From Bryobacteraceae bacterium (lineage in GTDB: Bacteria > Acidobacteriota > Terriglobia > Bryobacterales > Bryobacteraceae), in NCBI GenBank assembly GCA_026129905.1, contig JAHCHE010000004.1, positions 1 to 64,000 on the forward strand: a DNA stretch of 64,000 nt, given 5' to 3'. The notes below the pieces were generated by a model that worked only from the letters and a program-made list of their open reading frames with translations, searched no databases and was not told the DNA's origin. How positions within the stretch are numbered: the stretch's first letter is position 1; every line of letters begins with the position of its first letter. Both the position numbers and the translations under genes were made by a program. This document shows, piece by piece, positions 51,434 through 59,796 of the stretch.

Positions 51434-53239
51434 ATGAATTCTTCAAGTCCTGTTTCACGCCGCGGCTTTCTTCAGAGCGCCGGACTCGCCGCGGGCGCGG
51501 TAGCCGCGGGTCCGCCTGCGTCACGCGCGGCGCAAGCGAGCGCCGGCCCGGCGAAATTCAACGTCGATGCCGGCGGCGCGATCGATGTCGAGACGGGGGC
51601 CTTGCGAGCCAGGTTCGAAAAGGGGTTCCTCACTTCGCTTGAAAGTAAGGCCTCCGGCGAGAAATTCATCGGCGGTTTCGACGCCAAGGCCTCCGACGCG
51701 CTGCAACTGGTTTACAGCAAGGGCGAAGCGGTGGACGTGGGAGAGCAGAAGTTCGGCAAGGTGGAAACCCGCAAGGTGTCCGGCCGCCGGGCGGAGTTCC
51801 TGTTCCAGAACTGGGACGGCGACGGGCTGATCGCGATCTCCGTCGAGCCTGAAACCGGCGACATTCTGGTGGAGCCTTCGGCCTATTCGTCGCGTCCCGG
51901 CGTGCGCTCCTGCCGCTGGCTGGTGAAAGGGCTGCGCCGCGATCTGAAACTGGTGGCGCCGTTTTACCAGGGTTCGTCGCTGGCGCTGGACGACGCCCTC
52001 ATTCGCGATTCCTATTGGGACTGGCCGCGCTACTGGGAAGCCGCGCTCGCCATATTCCAGGCGCGCTCGGGAGGATTCTGGATCCACACGCAGGATGCCC
52101 AATACCGTTACAAAGCCCTTCGCATCGGGAGCGCTGGCGATCCCTACATGGTGGGCTTCGACACCGAGGCTTACGGACCCGTGGACAACAACATGGCCGC
52201 CGGAGGCCTGGTCTGGCGGATCGGCGCCTATGAAGGCGACTGGAAAGTTCCCGCGGCGCGCTACCGCGATTGGTTGTGGACGGCCTACGGGCTGGCAAAG
52301 GACGAGCGGCTGCGAAATCCCGCCATTCACGACCTGGCGATGGCGATCTCCTGGTGCCCGCTCGACATGGGCCTTCTCGACGCCCTCGAGCAGCGCGTGA
52401 ATCCGAAAAAGGTCCTGATCCATTTCCACAATTGGCGCACCGACAGCTACGACGAGAACTACCCGACGTATGTCGCCAGCGATAAGGCCGCGCAGTTCCT
52501 GACGCGCGCGGAGAAATCGGGCTTTCACATCATGCCGCACTTCAACACGATCGAGACCGATCCGAACCACGCCGTCTACAACGCCGTGCGGGATTTTCAA
52601 TACCGCGATATCGAAACCAAGAAACTGTACGGCTGGAGCTGGGTGAACCAGCGCGCCATCGGCGTCCCCGAGTCCAACGTCAGCCGCCTGAATCACCGCA
52701 ACGAGAAAGTGATGGTGAAGATCCATCCGGGCCTGTCGATGTGGCGCTCGATTCTCTGCGGCCGGATCCTGGAGGCAGCGGAAAAGCTCGCGTTGCGCAA
52801 CGTCTTTGTCGACGTCGCGCTGAATACGCACAACCTTCACAATTGCCTGGTGGAGAACATGACCTCGACCGAGGGCATGAACCGGCTGCTGCGCCAGATC
52901 GGCGCAACCGGTCCGGGCCTGGGCGTTGGCGCCGAGGGCCTGAACGAAATCACCTTCCAGGGGCTCTCGTTCGCCCAGGTGCACCTGTTCAAAAGCTGGC
53001 ACAGCAGCGTCGAGGGTCTGGAACGAGCCGGCGGCTGCGCGCTGAACAATTTCCTTTTCGGAAAGCTCTGCCGCTCATTCGGCTATTCCGGCCTGGGCGG
53101 GCGCAATGAAAACGAGGAACTCCGCGCCCGCATCCACGAGGAGCACGAAGCGCTGCCGACCATCACCGTGCAAAGCGCTAAGGAGATCGTCAATCCCACC
53201 CCGGCCGTGAAACGCGCACTCGATCGCGCACGAAGCTGA
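51434..53239 (+). CDS. Secreted DUF6259-type glycosidase-like protein
   Basis: 601 residues. A twin-arginine signal (VSRRGFLQSAGLAAG) ends near RAAQA. A beta-sandwich (about 40-260) precedes a TIM-barrel-like region with blocks KVLIHFHNWRTDSYDENYPT, HIMPHFNTIETDP, KVMVKIHPGLSMWR, FVDVALNTHNLHNC and GVGAEGLNEITF. The glutamates of the last block are candidate catalytic residues. The layout matches DUF6259 proteins, which resemble alpha-glycosidases but lack biochemistry. It is followed 81 bases later by 4-alpha-glucanotransferase, hinting at an alpha-glucan theme. Assignment to DUF6259 is by resemblance. Confidence 0.78.
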   Translation: MNSSSPVSRRGFLQSAGLAAGAVAAGPPASRAAQASAGPAKFNVDAGGAIDVETGALRARFEKGFLTSLESKASGEKFIGGFDAKASDALQLVYSKGEAVDVGEQKFGKVETRKVSGRRAEFLFQNWDGDGLIAISVEPETGDILVEPSAYSSRPGVRSCRWLVKGLRRDLKLVAPFYQGSSLALDDALIRDSYWDWPRYWEAALAIFQARSGGFWIHTQDAQYRYKALRIGSAGDPYMVGFDTEAYGPVDNNMAAGGLVWRIGAYEGDWKVPAARYRDWLWTAYGLAKDERLRNPAIHDLAMAISWCPLDMGLLDALEQRVNPKKVLIHFHNWRTDSYDENYPTYVASDKAAQFLTRAEKSGFHIMPHFNTIETDPNHAVYNAVRDFQYRDIETKKLYGWSWVNQRAIGVPESNVSRLNHRNEKVMVKIHPGLSMWRSILCGRILEAAEKLALRNVFVDVALNTHNLHNCLVENMTSTEGMNRLLRQIGATGPGLGVGAEGLNEITFQGLSFAQVHLFKSWHSSVEGLERAGGCALNNFLFGKLCRSFGYSGLGGRNENEELRARIHEEHEALPTITVQSAKEIVNPTPAVKRALDRARS

Positions 53240-53320
53240 GCCGGCGCGTTCGCGCGCAATACCGCCGCCCGGCTCACGCACGAAGCGGGCGGGTAAAATG
53301 GGTGTGACGACGTCCTACCC

Positions 53321-55591
53321 ATGGGGATTCCAGCGATAACCTTCACGCCCGCGAAAGACTTTCCCGAGGCGCTCAGCCGGGCCGGCGCCATGTGGGGCAT
53401 TGAACCCGAATACTGGGATATTTTCGGCAAGCGGCATGTCGCGGCGCCGGAAGTCCAGAAGGAAATTCTCCAGTCGATCGGCGTTCCCACCGATTCGCTT
53501 GCGCACGTCAACCAGGCAATGGAGGACGGCCTCTGGCGCGAATGGACGGCCGTCGTCGCGCCGGTCTGCGTGGTGAGCGGCGAAAACCCTATCGAGGCGA
53601 CCGTTCGCGTTCCGGAAGCCCTGGCCGGCGGGACGCTGCGAAGCGAAGTCCAGCTCGAGGACGGCGGGACGGCCGCGGCGGAGCACAAGCTTAAGTCCCT
53701 TCCCGCGACGCGGAGGGCGCAGCTTCGCGGCCAGGCGTTTGTCGAGAAACGGTTGCCGCTGGGCGAGGCGCCGCTCGGCTATCACCGGCTCCGGGTGTCG
53801 ATTGCCCGCGGCGGCGAGGCGCCGCTCGAAGGCGAGGCGTGGCTCATCGTGACGCCCGACCGCGCCTACCTGCCGCTCGAACTGCGCGGCAGCGAAAAAC
53901 GCGCGGGTTTGTACGCGAGCCTCTACGCCATCCACTCCAGCCGTAGCTGGGGCTGCGGGGATTTCTCCGACCTGGAACGGCTTGCCGCCTGGCTGGCCCG
54001 CGAGGCGAACGGGAGCTTTGTCGCGCTGAATCCGCTCCACGCCATTCACAATCGCGAGCCGTACAACACCAGCCCGTACATGCCGATCTCCATCTTCTAC
54101 CGGAACTTCATCTATCTCGACATCGAGCGGATTCCGGATTATCAGGCGTCGGCGTGCGCGCGCAAGCTGCGCGCCAGCCCGAACGTGGAGGCGGAAATTC
54201 GAGCGCTTAACGAGAGCGATTTGGTTGAATATCAGCGCGTCGCCCGGCTGAAGAAGGCTTTTCTCAGGCTTGCGTTTCGCCAGTTTCTCAAGGAATACCG
54301 CACCGGGGGAGAACGCGCCCGCCAGTTCCAGGAGTTCATCACTTCCGAAAGGGATTTGCTCGACGGTTTCGCCACCTATTGCGCGCTGGACGAATGGATC
54401 CACAAGCGGCAGCGCGACGTGTGGACGTGGAACAATTGGCCGCCCGAGTACCAGGATCCGTCTTCGGAAGCGACGCGGCGGTTCAAGGAGGAACACTGGC
54501 GCAGCGTGCTCTTTTACAAATACGCGCAATGGCTCATTGACCTTCAGGCCGCCGAAGCGCAGGCGGCGGCGCGCCGCAGCGGCCTCGGCATCGGCGTTTT
54601 TCACGACCTGGCCTTGGCCGTGGACGGCTTCGGCGCGGACCTCTGGGCGTACCGGCCGTTTTACGTCTCCGGCTGCCGGGTCGGCGCTCCGCCGGACGAC
54701 TTCTCGCCGAACGGGCAGGACTGGTCGTTCCCGCCGCCCGCGTCCGAACGGCACTTCCAAAATGGTTACCAACTGTTTCGCGACTCGATCCGCAAGGCGT
54801 GCCGTCATGGGGGCGCGTTGCGTATCGATCACGTGATGCGCTTTTTCCGGCTGTTTTGGATCCCGGGCGGCAAGAAGCCGGCCAGCGGGGCTTACGTGCG
54901 GGACCGGCACGAAGACTTGATCCGCGTGCTGGCTCTCGAAAGCGTACGAAATCAGGTTGTGGTGGTGGGCGAAGATCTTGGAACGGTGGAGCCAAAAATC
55001 CGCGAAATTCTGACGAAATTCGGCATCCTTGGCTACCGCGTCTTCTATTTCGAAAAGAATAAACAGGGCGAATTCCGTCCGCCGCAGGAATACCCTCGGC
55101 CGGCGCTGGTCTCCTCGACGACCCACGACCTGCCGACCCTGGTCGGCTTCTGGACCGGCCGGGACATCGACGCGCGGCGCGAAGCCAAAGTGCTGCCGGA
55201 CGAGAAGAGTTACAAACAGGCGATCAAGGACCGCCGGCGCGAGAAGCAGAAGATCCTAGACGCGCTTGCCGGTTCCCGTCTGTTGCCAGGCGTCGGCCGC
55301 AAGTCGGTGGACGACTATCCCGAGGTGACGCCGGAGCTGCACAAAGCGGTGATTTCGTTCCTTGCCTCCACGCCCAGCGTGTTGCTGGCGATCAATCAGG
55401 AGGATCTAACCAAAGAGCGCGAACAGCAAAACCTCCCCGGCACCACCGCCGAGCACCCCAACTGGCGCCGCAAGATGCGTTACAGCATCGACGAACTCGA
55501 GACCTCCGACGAGGTCCGCGAGATGATGGCCACCGTGCGCGCGGCGCTGAAGCGCGCCGGCCGTCGCGAACACGCGGCTCCGAAACGGTAG
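53321..55591 (+). CDS. malQ: 4-alpha-glucanotransferase (amylomaltase, GH77)
   Basis: 756 residues: an extra N-terminal beta-domain of about 180 residues and then the GH77 barrel. Catalytic signatures are all visible: RIDHVMRFF (nucleophile Asp near 502), VVGEDLGTV (acid/base Glu near 550) and TTHDLPTLVGFW (third Asp near 602). The loop PYNTSPYMPISIFYRNFIYLD is typical of MalQ. The enzyme moves maltodextrin units between glucans in glycogen/maltose metabolism in the cytosol. No signal peptide is present. A TAAAAT at 53294-53299 may be its -10, and no ribosome site is obvious, so the leader would be short. Confidence 0.95.
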   Translation: MGIPAITFTPAKDFPEALSRAGAMWGIEPEYWDIFGKRHVAAPEVQKEILQSIGVPTDSLAHVNQAMEDGLWREWTAVVAPVCVVSGENPIEATVRVPEALAGGTLRSEVQLEDGGTAAAEHKLKSLPATRRAQLRGQAFVEKRLPLGEAPLGYHRLRVSIARGGEAPLEGEAWLIVTPDRAYLPLELRGSEKRAGLYASLYAIHSSRSWGCGDFSDLERLAAWLAREANGSFVALNPLHAIHNREPYNTSPYMPISIFYRNFIYLDIERIPDYQASACARKLRASPNVEAEIRALNESDLVEYQRVARLKKAFLRLAFRQFLKEYRTGGERARQFQEFITSERDLLDGFATYCALDEWIHKRQRDVWTWNNWPPEYQDPSSEATRRFKEEHWRSVLFYKYAQWLIDLQAAEAQAAARRSGLGIGVFHDLALAVDGFGADLWAYRPFYVSGCRVGAPPDDFSPNGQDWSFPPPASERHFQNGYQLFRDSIRKACRHGGALRIDHVMRFFRLFWIPGGKKPASGAYVRDRHEDLIRVLALESVRNQVVVVGEDLGTVEPKIREILTKFGILGYRVFYFEKNKQGEFRPPQEYPRPALVSSTTHDLPTLVGFWTGRDIDARREAKVLPDEKSYKQAIKDRRREKQKILDALAGSRLLPGVGRKSVDDYPEVTPELHKAVISFLASTPSVLLAINQEDLTKEREQQNLPGTTAEHPNWRRKMRYSIDELETSDEVREMMATVRAALKRAGRREHAAPKR

Positions 55592-55602
55592 CGTCGTATT
55601 GG

Positions 55603-55644
55603 CGCAACGGTCTCCGGCCGCCCGATGGGCCGGAGGCCGTTGCG
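55603..55644. terminator. Long hairpin between convergent malQ and Oar-like gene 4
   Basis: A 17-base stem (55603-55619 with 55628-55644, one G-U type mismatch) with an 8-base loop sits between two facing genes. This is the position expected of a bidirectional terminator. There is no clear T-run on either side, so termination may need Rho. Confidence 0.55.
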
Positions 55645-55649
55645 AGACG

Positions 55650-58600
55650 TTAGAACACCAGGCGCAGTCCGAATCGGATCGTACGCTGATCGTTGTCCGC
55701 GCTGGTAATCCGCATAAAGTTGCCGCTGTTGACGTTGCCGTCCGGGTTGTTGAAGTGCGGCGTGTTGGTGAAATTGTTGGATTCGGCGCGGAACTGCAAC
55801 GTGAATCGCTCGCTAAGCGCGAAATCGCGGAAGAGGCTCAAGTCCAGGTTCACCAGGCCGGGGCCTCGCAGGATGTTACGGCCCGCGGTGCCGAAGCGCG
55901 GCGTCCCGGTGGGCGCGGCGAACGCCGACCGGTCGTAGAATTCGTTCAGGTTCCCGGATTTCACTACCTCGGGTTTCATCTGGTCGGCGGTCTGCGTGTT
56001 GCCGGGCGCGTCGAGCGATCCGGCCGATGCCGAAACCGTGAACGGCCGGCCCATCACGGAGCTGAAGATGCCGTTGATCTGCCAGCCGCCAAGCACCGCC
56101 GAGCCGATCCCTTGCTGGGCAAGTCCCTTGCCGCGGCCGAACGGCAGCTCGTACACAAAGCCGAACTGGAAGATGTGAGGTATATCGTAGCCGGCTCGCG
56201 CCCGGTTGCGGGACACGTGCGGCAGGTAGTTGAAGGTGAGTCCGGTCCAGCCGTCGTCGTCGGTCATGTTGATGGCCTTGGAGAATGTGTAAGCCGCCTT
56301 GACGATGAGGCCGTCCGCGGCGCGGCGGTTCACCGCCAGTTGCAGGGCGTGGTAGTTCGCGCTGAACTGGCCGTTCCAGTAGAGCGTGTTCACCGTGCGG
56401 TTGTAGAGCGCCGCGAACGGCCGGCCCAGGTTTCCGCGGCCCGGCGCGGCGGCGTTCGCGTTCCAATCGGCGAAGCTCCGGACCGTTTGCGTCCCGACGT
56501 AGCCGAGCGACGTGACGAAGCTCCCCGGCATCGTGGTCTCAAGGAAGAGGTTCCAGGATTGGACGTAGCCGCGCGTCACGCTGTCGCCGGCGATGGTCCG
56601 CATGTCCGCCGTTCCCGGCAGCGGCACGGCGCCTGACGTCAGATCCGGGCCCGCGAAATCCGGAATACCCTCATCGATCGGCCGGAACGGCTGGAACGTG
56701 TTCGGACCTTGGAAGGTCTGCGCCACGGTGAGCGGGAAGAAGCCGCGCAGCGGCCGCCCCAGCGGCATCGGGTTGTACGTGATGCCGTAACCGGAACGCA
56801 GAACCAGCTTGTCGTTGAAGCGGTACGCGACGCCGATGCGCGGCGCAAAGAGCGTGCGGCTGGTGCTGATTCCCAAGTCTTTCGGATTGCCGCCGGCGCC
56901 GCCGAGCCGCACGATGTTGGTGGTCTCGTCCCACTGCTCCACGCCGCCGTAGTTGGAGCGCGTCATCAGCGGAAACAGCTCGTAGCGGACGCCGAGGTTC
57001 AGCGTCAAGTTGCGGGACACTTCCCAGCGGTCGCGCACATAGAGGCCGTGCTGCCACTCGAAGATGGTCATCTTCACCCACTGAAGGCTCTTGCTCATCG
57101 ACTGGGGCAGACCCAGCAGGTACGTGGCCCAGCCGTTGAACTGGTCGGTCCGGCCGCCGCGGATTCCGGTCACTTCCTGGTTGAAATCGAAGCGCCCGCG
57201 CGGTCCCCCGCCGATCTCGGGTTGCCAGTGGTTCATGTGCTGCCGCAAACCCTCGTACCCCCAGCGGATCTCGTGCGCGCCTTTCTTCCAACTGAAGTTC
57301 TGCGTCATCGAATAGGTGGTGTCGTTCCAGAAAAACGGAAACCAGGGGTCGATATTGCCCATGTTCGAATAGCCGCTCACCACCATTCCCGGCAAACCGC
57401 TCTGCCGTTCGTCGGGGCCGTTGGTGCCCGGAATGCCCAGCGTGTCGCGCGCGATGTTCGTTCCGAAATCGTGCGTCCGGTGCCTGGCGCCGATCCGCGC
57501 CCAGCCCAACGTGGCGTCCCACAGAAACGTCGGCGAGAAGGTGTACGTGTGCCCGATCGAGGACATTTGCACGGTGGTGTTGCCCAGTCCGTTCCCGCCG
57601 GCGCACAGGCAATCTCCGCCCGCGGCGCCCAGCGCGAACGGCCCTTCGTGCTGCGCGTCCATCAGGCTGTACTTGCCCCACACCATGTGGCTGTCGCTGC
57701 GGTTCCAGTTGATTTTGCCGTCGAAGTTGTCGCGGTTCAATACCTGGGTCGCGGAATTGAAGAAGTTGGCGTTCAGTCCCGGCAGGTTCGGCATTGGGAC
57801 CAGTTCCTGGAACTTGCGCGTCACCTGGCTCTGGCGCGACAGCGGCACGACGTTATTCGGAAATGCCGTCCGCGCGGAGCCGTCCGGATTGCCGGTGGCC
57901 GGATCGTAGATGGTGGTCCCCAGTCCGCTGAAGTTGCCTTCGCGTTGCTGCGCCGTGGGCAGCGTCGCCAGCCGGCTGTAGTTCACGCGCTCGCGCACGC
58001 CTTCCCAGCCTCCGAAGAAGAACAGCTTGTCCCGCTTGATCGGGCCGCCGAGGGTGAAGCCGTTGATATTCACCAGGCTTTTTGGTGTTTTCGGGTCGCG
58101 AAAGAAGAAATTCTTCGCGCCCCATTTGCTGTTTTCGTGGAAACCGAACGCGGTTCCGTGGATGTCGTTGGTTCCGGACCGCGTCGAGATGGTGATCGCC
58201 GCTCCGCCCGCCATGCCCTGCTCAGCGTCGAAGCTGTTGGTGGAGATGTTCACCGTCTCCACCGTCTCCGCCGGCGGCACGTAGAGCGTGTGGTGCGGCA
58301 GCCAGGCGAAGCGGTTGAGGGTGCCATCGAGTTTCGTCGCGTTGTTGTTGCGGTTCACCCCGTTGACGTTGGTGGTCAACGCCTTCATCGGGATGTTGAC
58401 GTTTTGATAGCGACCCGGCGTCGCGCCCGGAACGAGATTGATCAAGGTCTGATAGTTTCGGTACTTCGACAGCGGCAGCTCGGTGATCTCGCGCGAGCCC
58501 AGTTCCACGTGAACGTCGGCGGTCTCCGTTTGCAGTCTGGCGCCGCTGGCGGTGACGGTGATCTGCTCGGTCACCGCGCCTACCTCGAGCTTGACGTCTT

Positions 58601-58931
58601 CACGGACGACGGTGTTGACGGAGATCCTGATGCCGGTTCGGGAAAGCGTCCGGAAACCGGGCGCCGTAACTTGAAGGTCGTACGTGCCAGGAAGAAGGTT
58701 GAGGACGGCGTAGCGGCCGCCATCGTCGGTGGTCGCATGCCGTTCCTGGCTGGTCTGCGGATTGACAATCGTAACGGTCGCCCCGGGAACCACTGCTCCC
58801 GAAGCGTCTTCTACCGTGCCCACAACGGAGCCGTATAGTACCTGCGCGCCCGCGCGCGGCGCAAACACACCCAGCGCCAGCGCGCACATGAGCAGCGCCG
58901 GCAGACAAAGTTCTCGCCGTTGACGATGCAT
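55650..58931 (-). CDS. Oar-like TonB-dependent outer-membrane protein 4 with carboxypeptidase-regulatory domain
   Basis: 1093 residues. A signal peptide (LLMCALALGVFAPRAGAQ) is followed by a carboxypeptidase-regulatory domain (about 35-110, GSVVGTVEDASGAVVPGATV), a plug with LPLSKYRNYQTLINLVPGA and ITISTRSGTNDIHGTAFGFH, and a barrel ending FGLRLVF. ATG 58931 is preceded by a GGGAG site. Its promoter (TTGACA at 59033-59038, TTAACT at 59010-59015, 17-base spacer) overlaps A/T-rich palindromes directly beside the divergent GntR gene. It is probably the uptake gate of the carbohydrate cluster read on the other strand. Confidence 0.92.
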   Translation of the reverse strand: MHRQRRELCLPALLMCALALGVFAPRAGAQVLYGSVVGTVEDASGAVVPGATVTIVNPQTSQERHATTDDGGRYAVLNLLPGTYDLQVTAPGFRTLSRTGIRISVNTVVREDVKLEVGAVTEQITVTASGARLQTETADVHVELGSREITELPLSKYRNYQTLINLVPGATPGRYQNVNIPMKALTTNVNGVNRNNNATKLDGTLNRFAWLPHHTLYVPPAETVETVNISTNSFDAEQGMAGGAAITISTRSGTNDIHGTAFGFHENSKWGAKNFFFRDPKTPKSLVNINGFTLGGPIKRDKLFFFGGWEGVRERVNYSRLATLPTAQQREGNFSGLGTTIYDPATGNPDGSARTAFPNNVVPLSRQSQVTRKFQELVPMPNLPGLNANFFNSATQVLNRDNFDGKINWNRSDSHMVWGKYSLMDAQHEGPFALGAAGGDCLCAGGNGLGNTTVQMSSIGHTYTFSPTFLWDATLGWARIGARHRTHDFGTNIARDTLGIPGTNGPDERQSGLPGMVVSGYSNMGNIDPWFPFFWNDTTYSMTQNFSWKKGAHEIRWGYEGLRQHMNHWQPEIGGGPRGRFDFNQEVTGIRGGRTDQFNGWATYLLGLPQSMSKSLQWVKMTIFEWQHGLYVRDRWEVSRNLTLNLGVRYELFPLMTRSNYGGVEQWDETTNIVRLGGAGGNPKDLGISTSRTLFAPRIGVAYRFNDKLVLRSGYGITYNPMPLGRPLRGFFPLTVAQTFQGPNTFQPFRPIDEGIPDFAGPDLTSGAVPLPGTADMRTIAGDSVTRGYVQSWNLFLETTMPGSFVTSLGYVGTQTVRSFADWNANAAAPGRGNLGRPFAALYNRTVNTLYWNGQFSANYHALQLAVNRRAADGLIVKAAYTFSKAINMTDDDGWTGLTFNYLPHVSRNRARAGYDIPHIFQFGFVYELPFGRGKGLAQQGIGSAVLGGWQINGIFSSVMGRPFTVSASAGSLDAPGNTQTADQMKPEVVKSGNLNEFYDRSAFAAPTGTPRFGTAGRNILRGPGLVNLDLSLFRDFALSERFTLQFRAESNNFTNTPHFNNPDGNVNSGNFMRITSADNDQRTIRFGLRLVF

Positions 58932-59009
58932 TTTGCTCTCCCAGAATTGAAAGATCTAACTCCCCAGGGCCGGCCGGGAAGCCGGCCCGAAACCAAAGCG
59001 TGTTTTACA

Positions 59010-59038
59010 AGTTAACCAATTATCGATTATCCTGTCAA
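59010..59038 (-). promoter_or_regulatory. Promoter of Oar-like gene 4 with operator-like palindromes
   Basis: Minus strand TTGACA (59033-59038), a 17-base spacer and TTAACT (59010-59015). The spacer and -10 contain GTTAAC and the ATCGAT-centred near-palindrome ATTATCGATTAT (59019-59030). These are the only A/T-rich islands in the area, a natural target for the adjacent GntR-family protein as repressor. Confidence 0.5.
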
Positions 59039-59040
59039 GG

Positions 59041-59781
59041 ATGCAGGGGGTCGCGCCACGCATTCACGAAGTCGACGGTTCTCCCTACGGCATCACGGGA
59101 ATTCGTCGCAAGTCGCTCAAGAGCGCCGTCATCGAGCAGATACTCGACGCCATTCACCACGGCCGGCTCCGGCCCGGCACGCGCGTCACCGAACTTGGGC
59201 TCGCGAAGGCCTTCGGAATCTCGCAGTCGACGGTGCGCGAAGCCTTTATCGAACTCGAGCACCAGGGCTTCATCCAGCGTCTGGGGCCGCGGATGACCTG
59301 CATCACCGAACTAAGCGCGCAGGAAGTCCGCGAGATCTACCGTGTGCGCGCGCGACTCGAGATCATGGTGGTGGAGGTGCTCCTGGAGAACGGTCGTCCG
59401 CAGCTTTCCGAGGCCGAAACGCTGCAGCGCCAGATGGCCCGCATGGCCGAGGACGGGGACGTGGCCGGTTTTTTGCGCGCCGATCTCGGCTTCCACCGGG
59501 CCCTCTGGAAAGCCTGCGGCAATCGCACGCTAGCGGACGTCCTGGAAAGGATGGCCCCCCGTCTCTTCGCCCTCAGCCTGTTGCACGACGCCAGGCCGAG
59601 CCGCGAACACATGCTCCGAAACGCCGCCGAGCACCGCCGGTTGCTGGCGCATCTTCGTTCGGGCAACGCCGCGGCCGCGCTGGCGCTCGTCGACAGGCAG
59701 ATGAAGCCGCAGCAGGCCTTGCTGGGAGCTTCGGCGTTCGTCGTCGAGGCGGGAAGCGGGCAAACGGATATTCGGCTCTGA
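59041..59781 (+). CDS. GntR-family (FadR-type) transcriptional regulator
   Basis: 246 residues. The winged helix-turn-helix (about 25-90) includes LRPGTRVTELGLAKAFGISQ and STVREAFIELEHQGFI, the GntR signature. The all-helical FCD ligand-binding domain (about 100-225) follows, with LEIMVVEVLLENG, ADLGFHRALWKACGN and EHRRLLAHLRSGN, whose Asp and His residues usually bind a metal and an acid ligand. It is divergent from Oar-like gene 4 and heads the plus-strand cluster of secreted proteins, so it likely controls both. The start at 59041 leaves almost no leader, so a leaderless message or a later start is possible. Confidence 0.92.
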   Translation: MQGVAPRIHEVDGSPYGITGIRRKSLKSAVIEQILDAIHHGRLRPGTRVTELGLAKAFGISQSTVREAFIELEHQGFIQRLGPRMTCITELSAQEVREIYRVRARLEIMVVEVLLENGRPQLSEAETLQRQMARMAEDGDVAGFLRADLGFHRALWKACGNRTLADVLERMAPRLFALSLLHDARPSREHMLRNAAEHRRLLAHLRSGNAAAALALVDRQMKPQQALLGASAFVVEAGSGQTDIRL

Positions 59782-59796
59782 TATAGTTCGAGCGGG

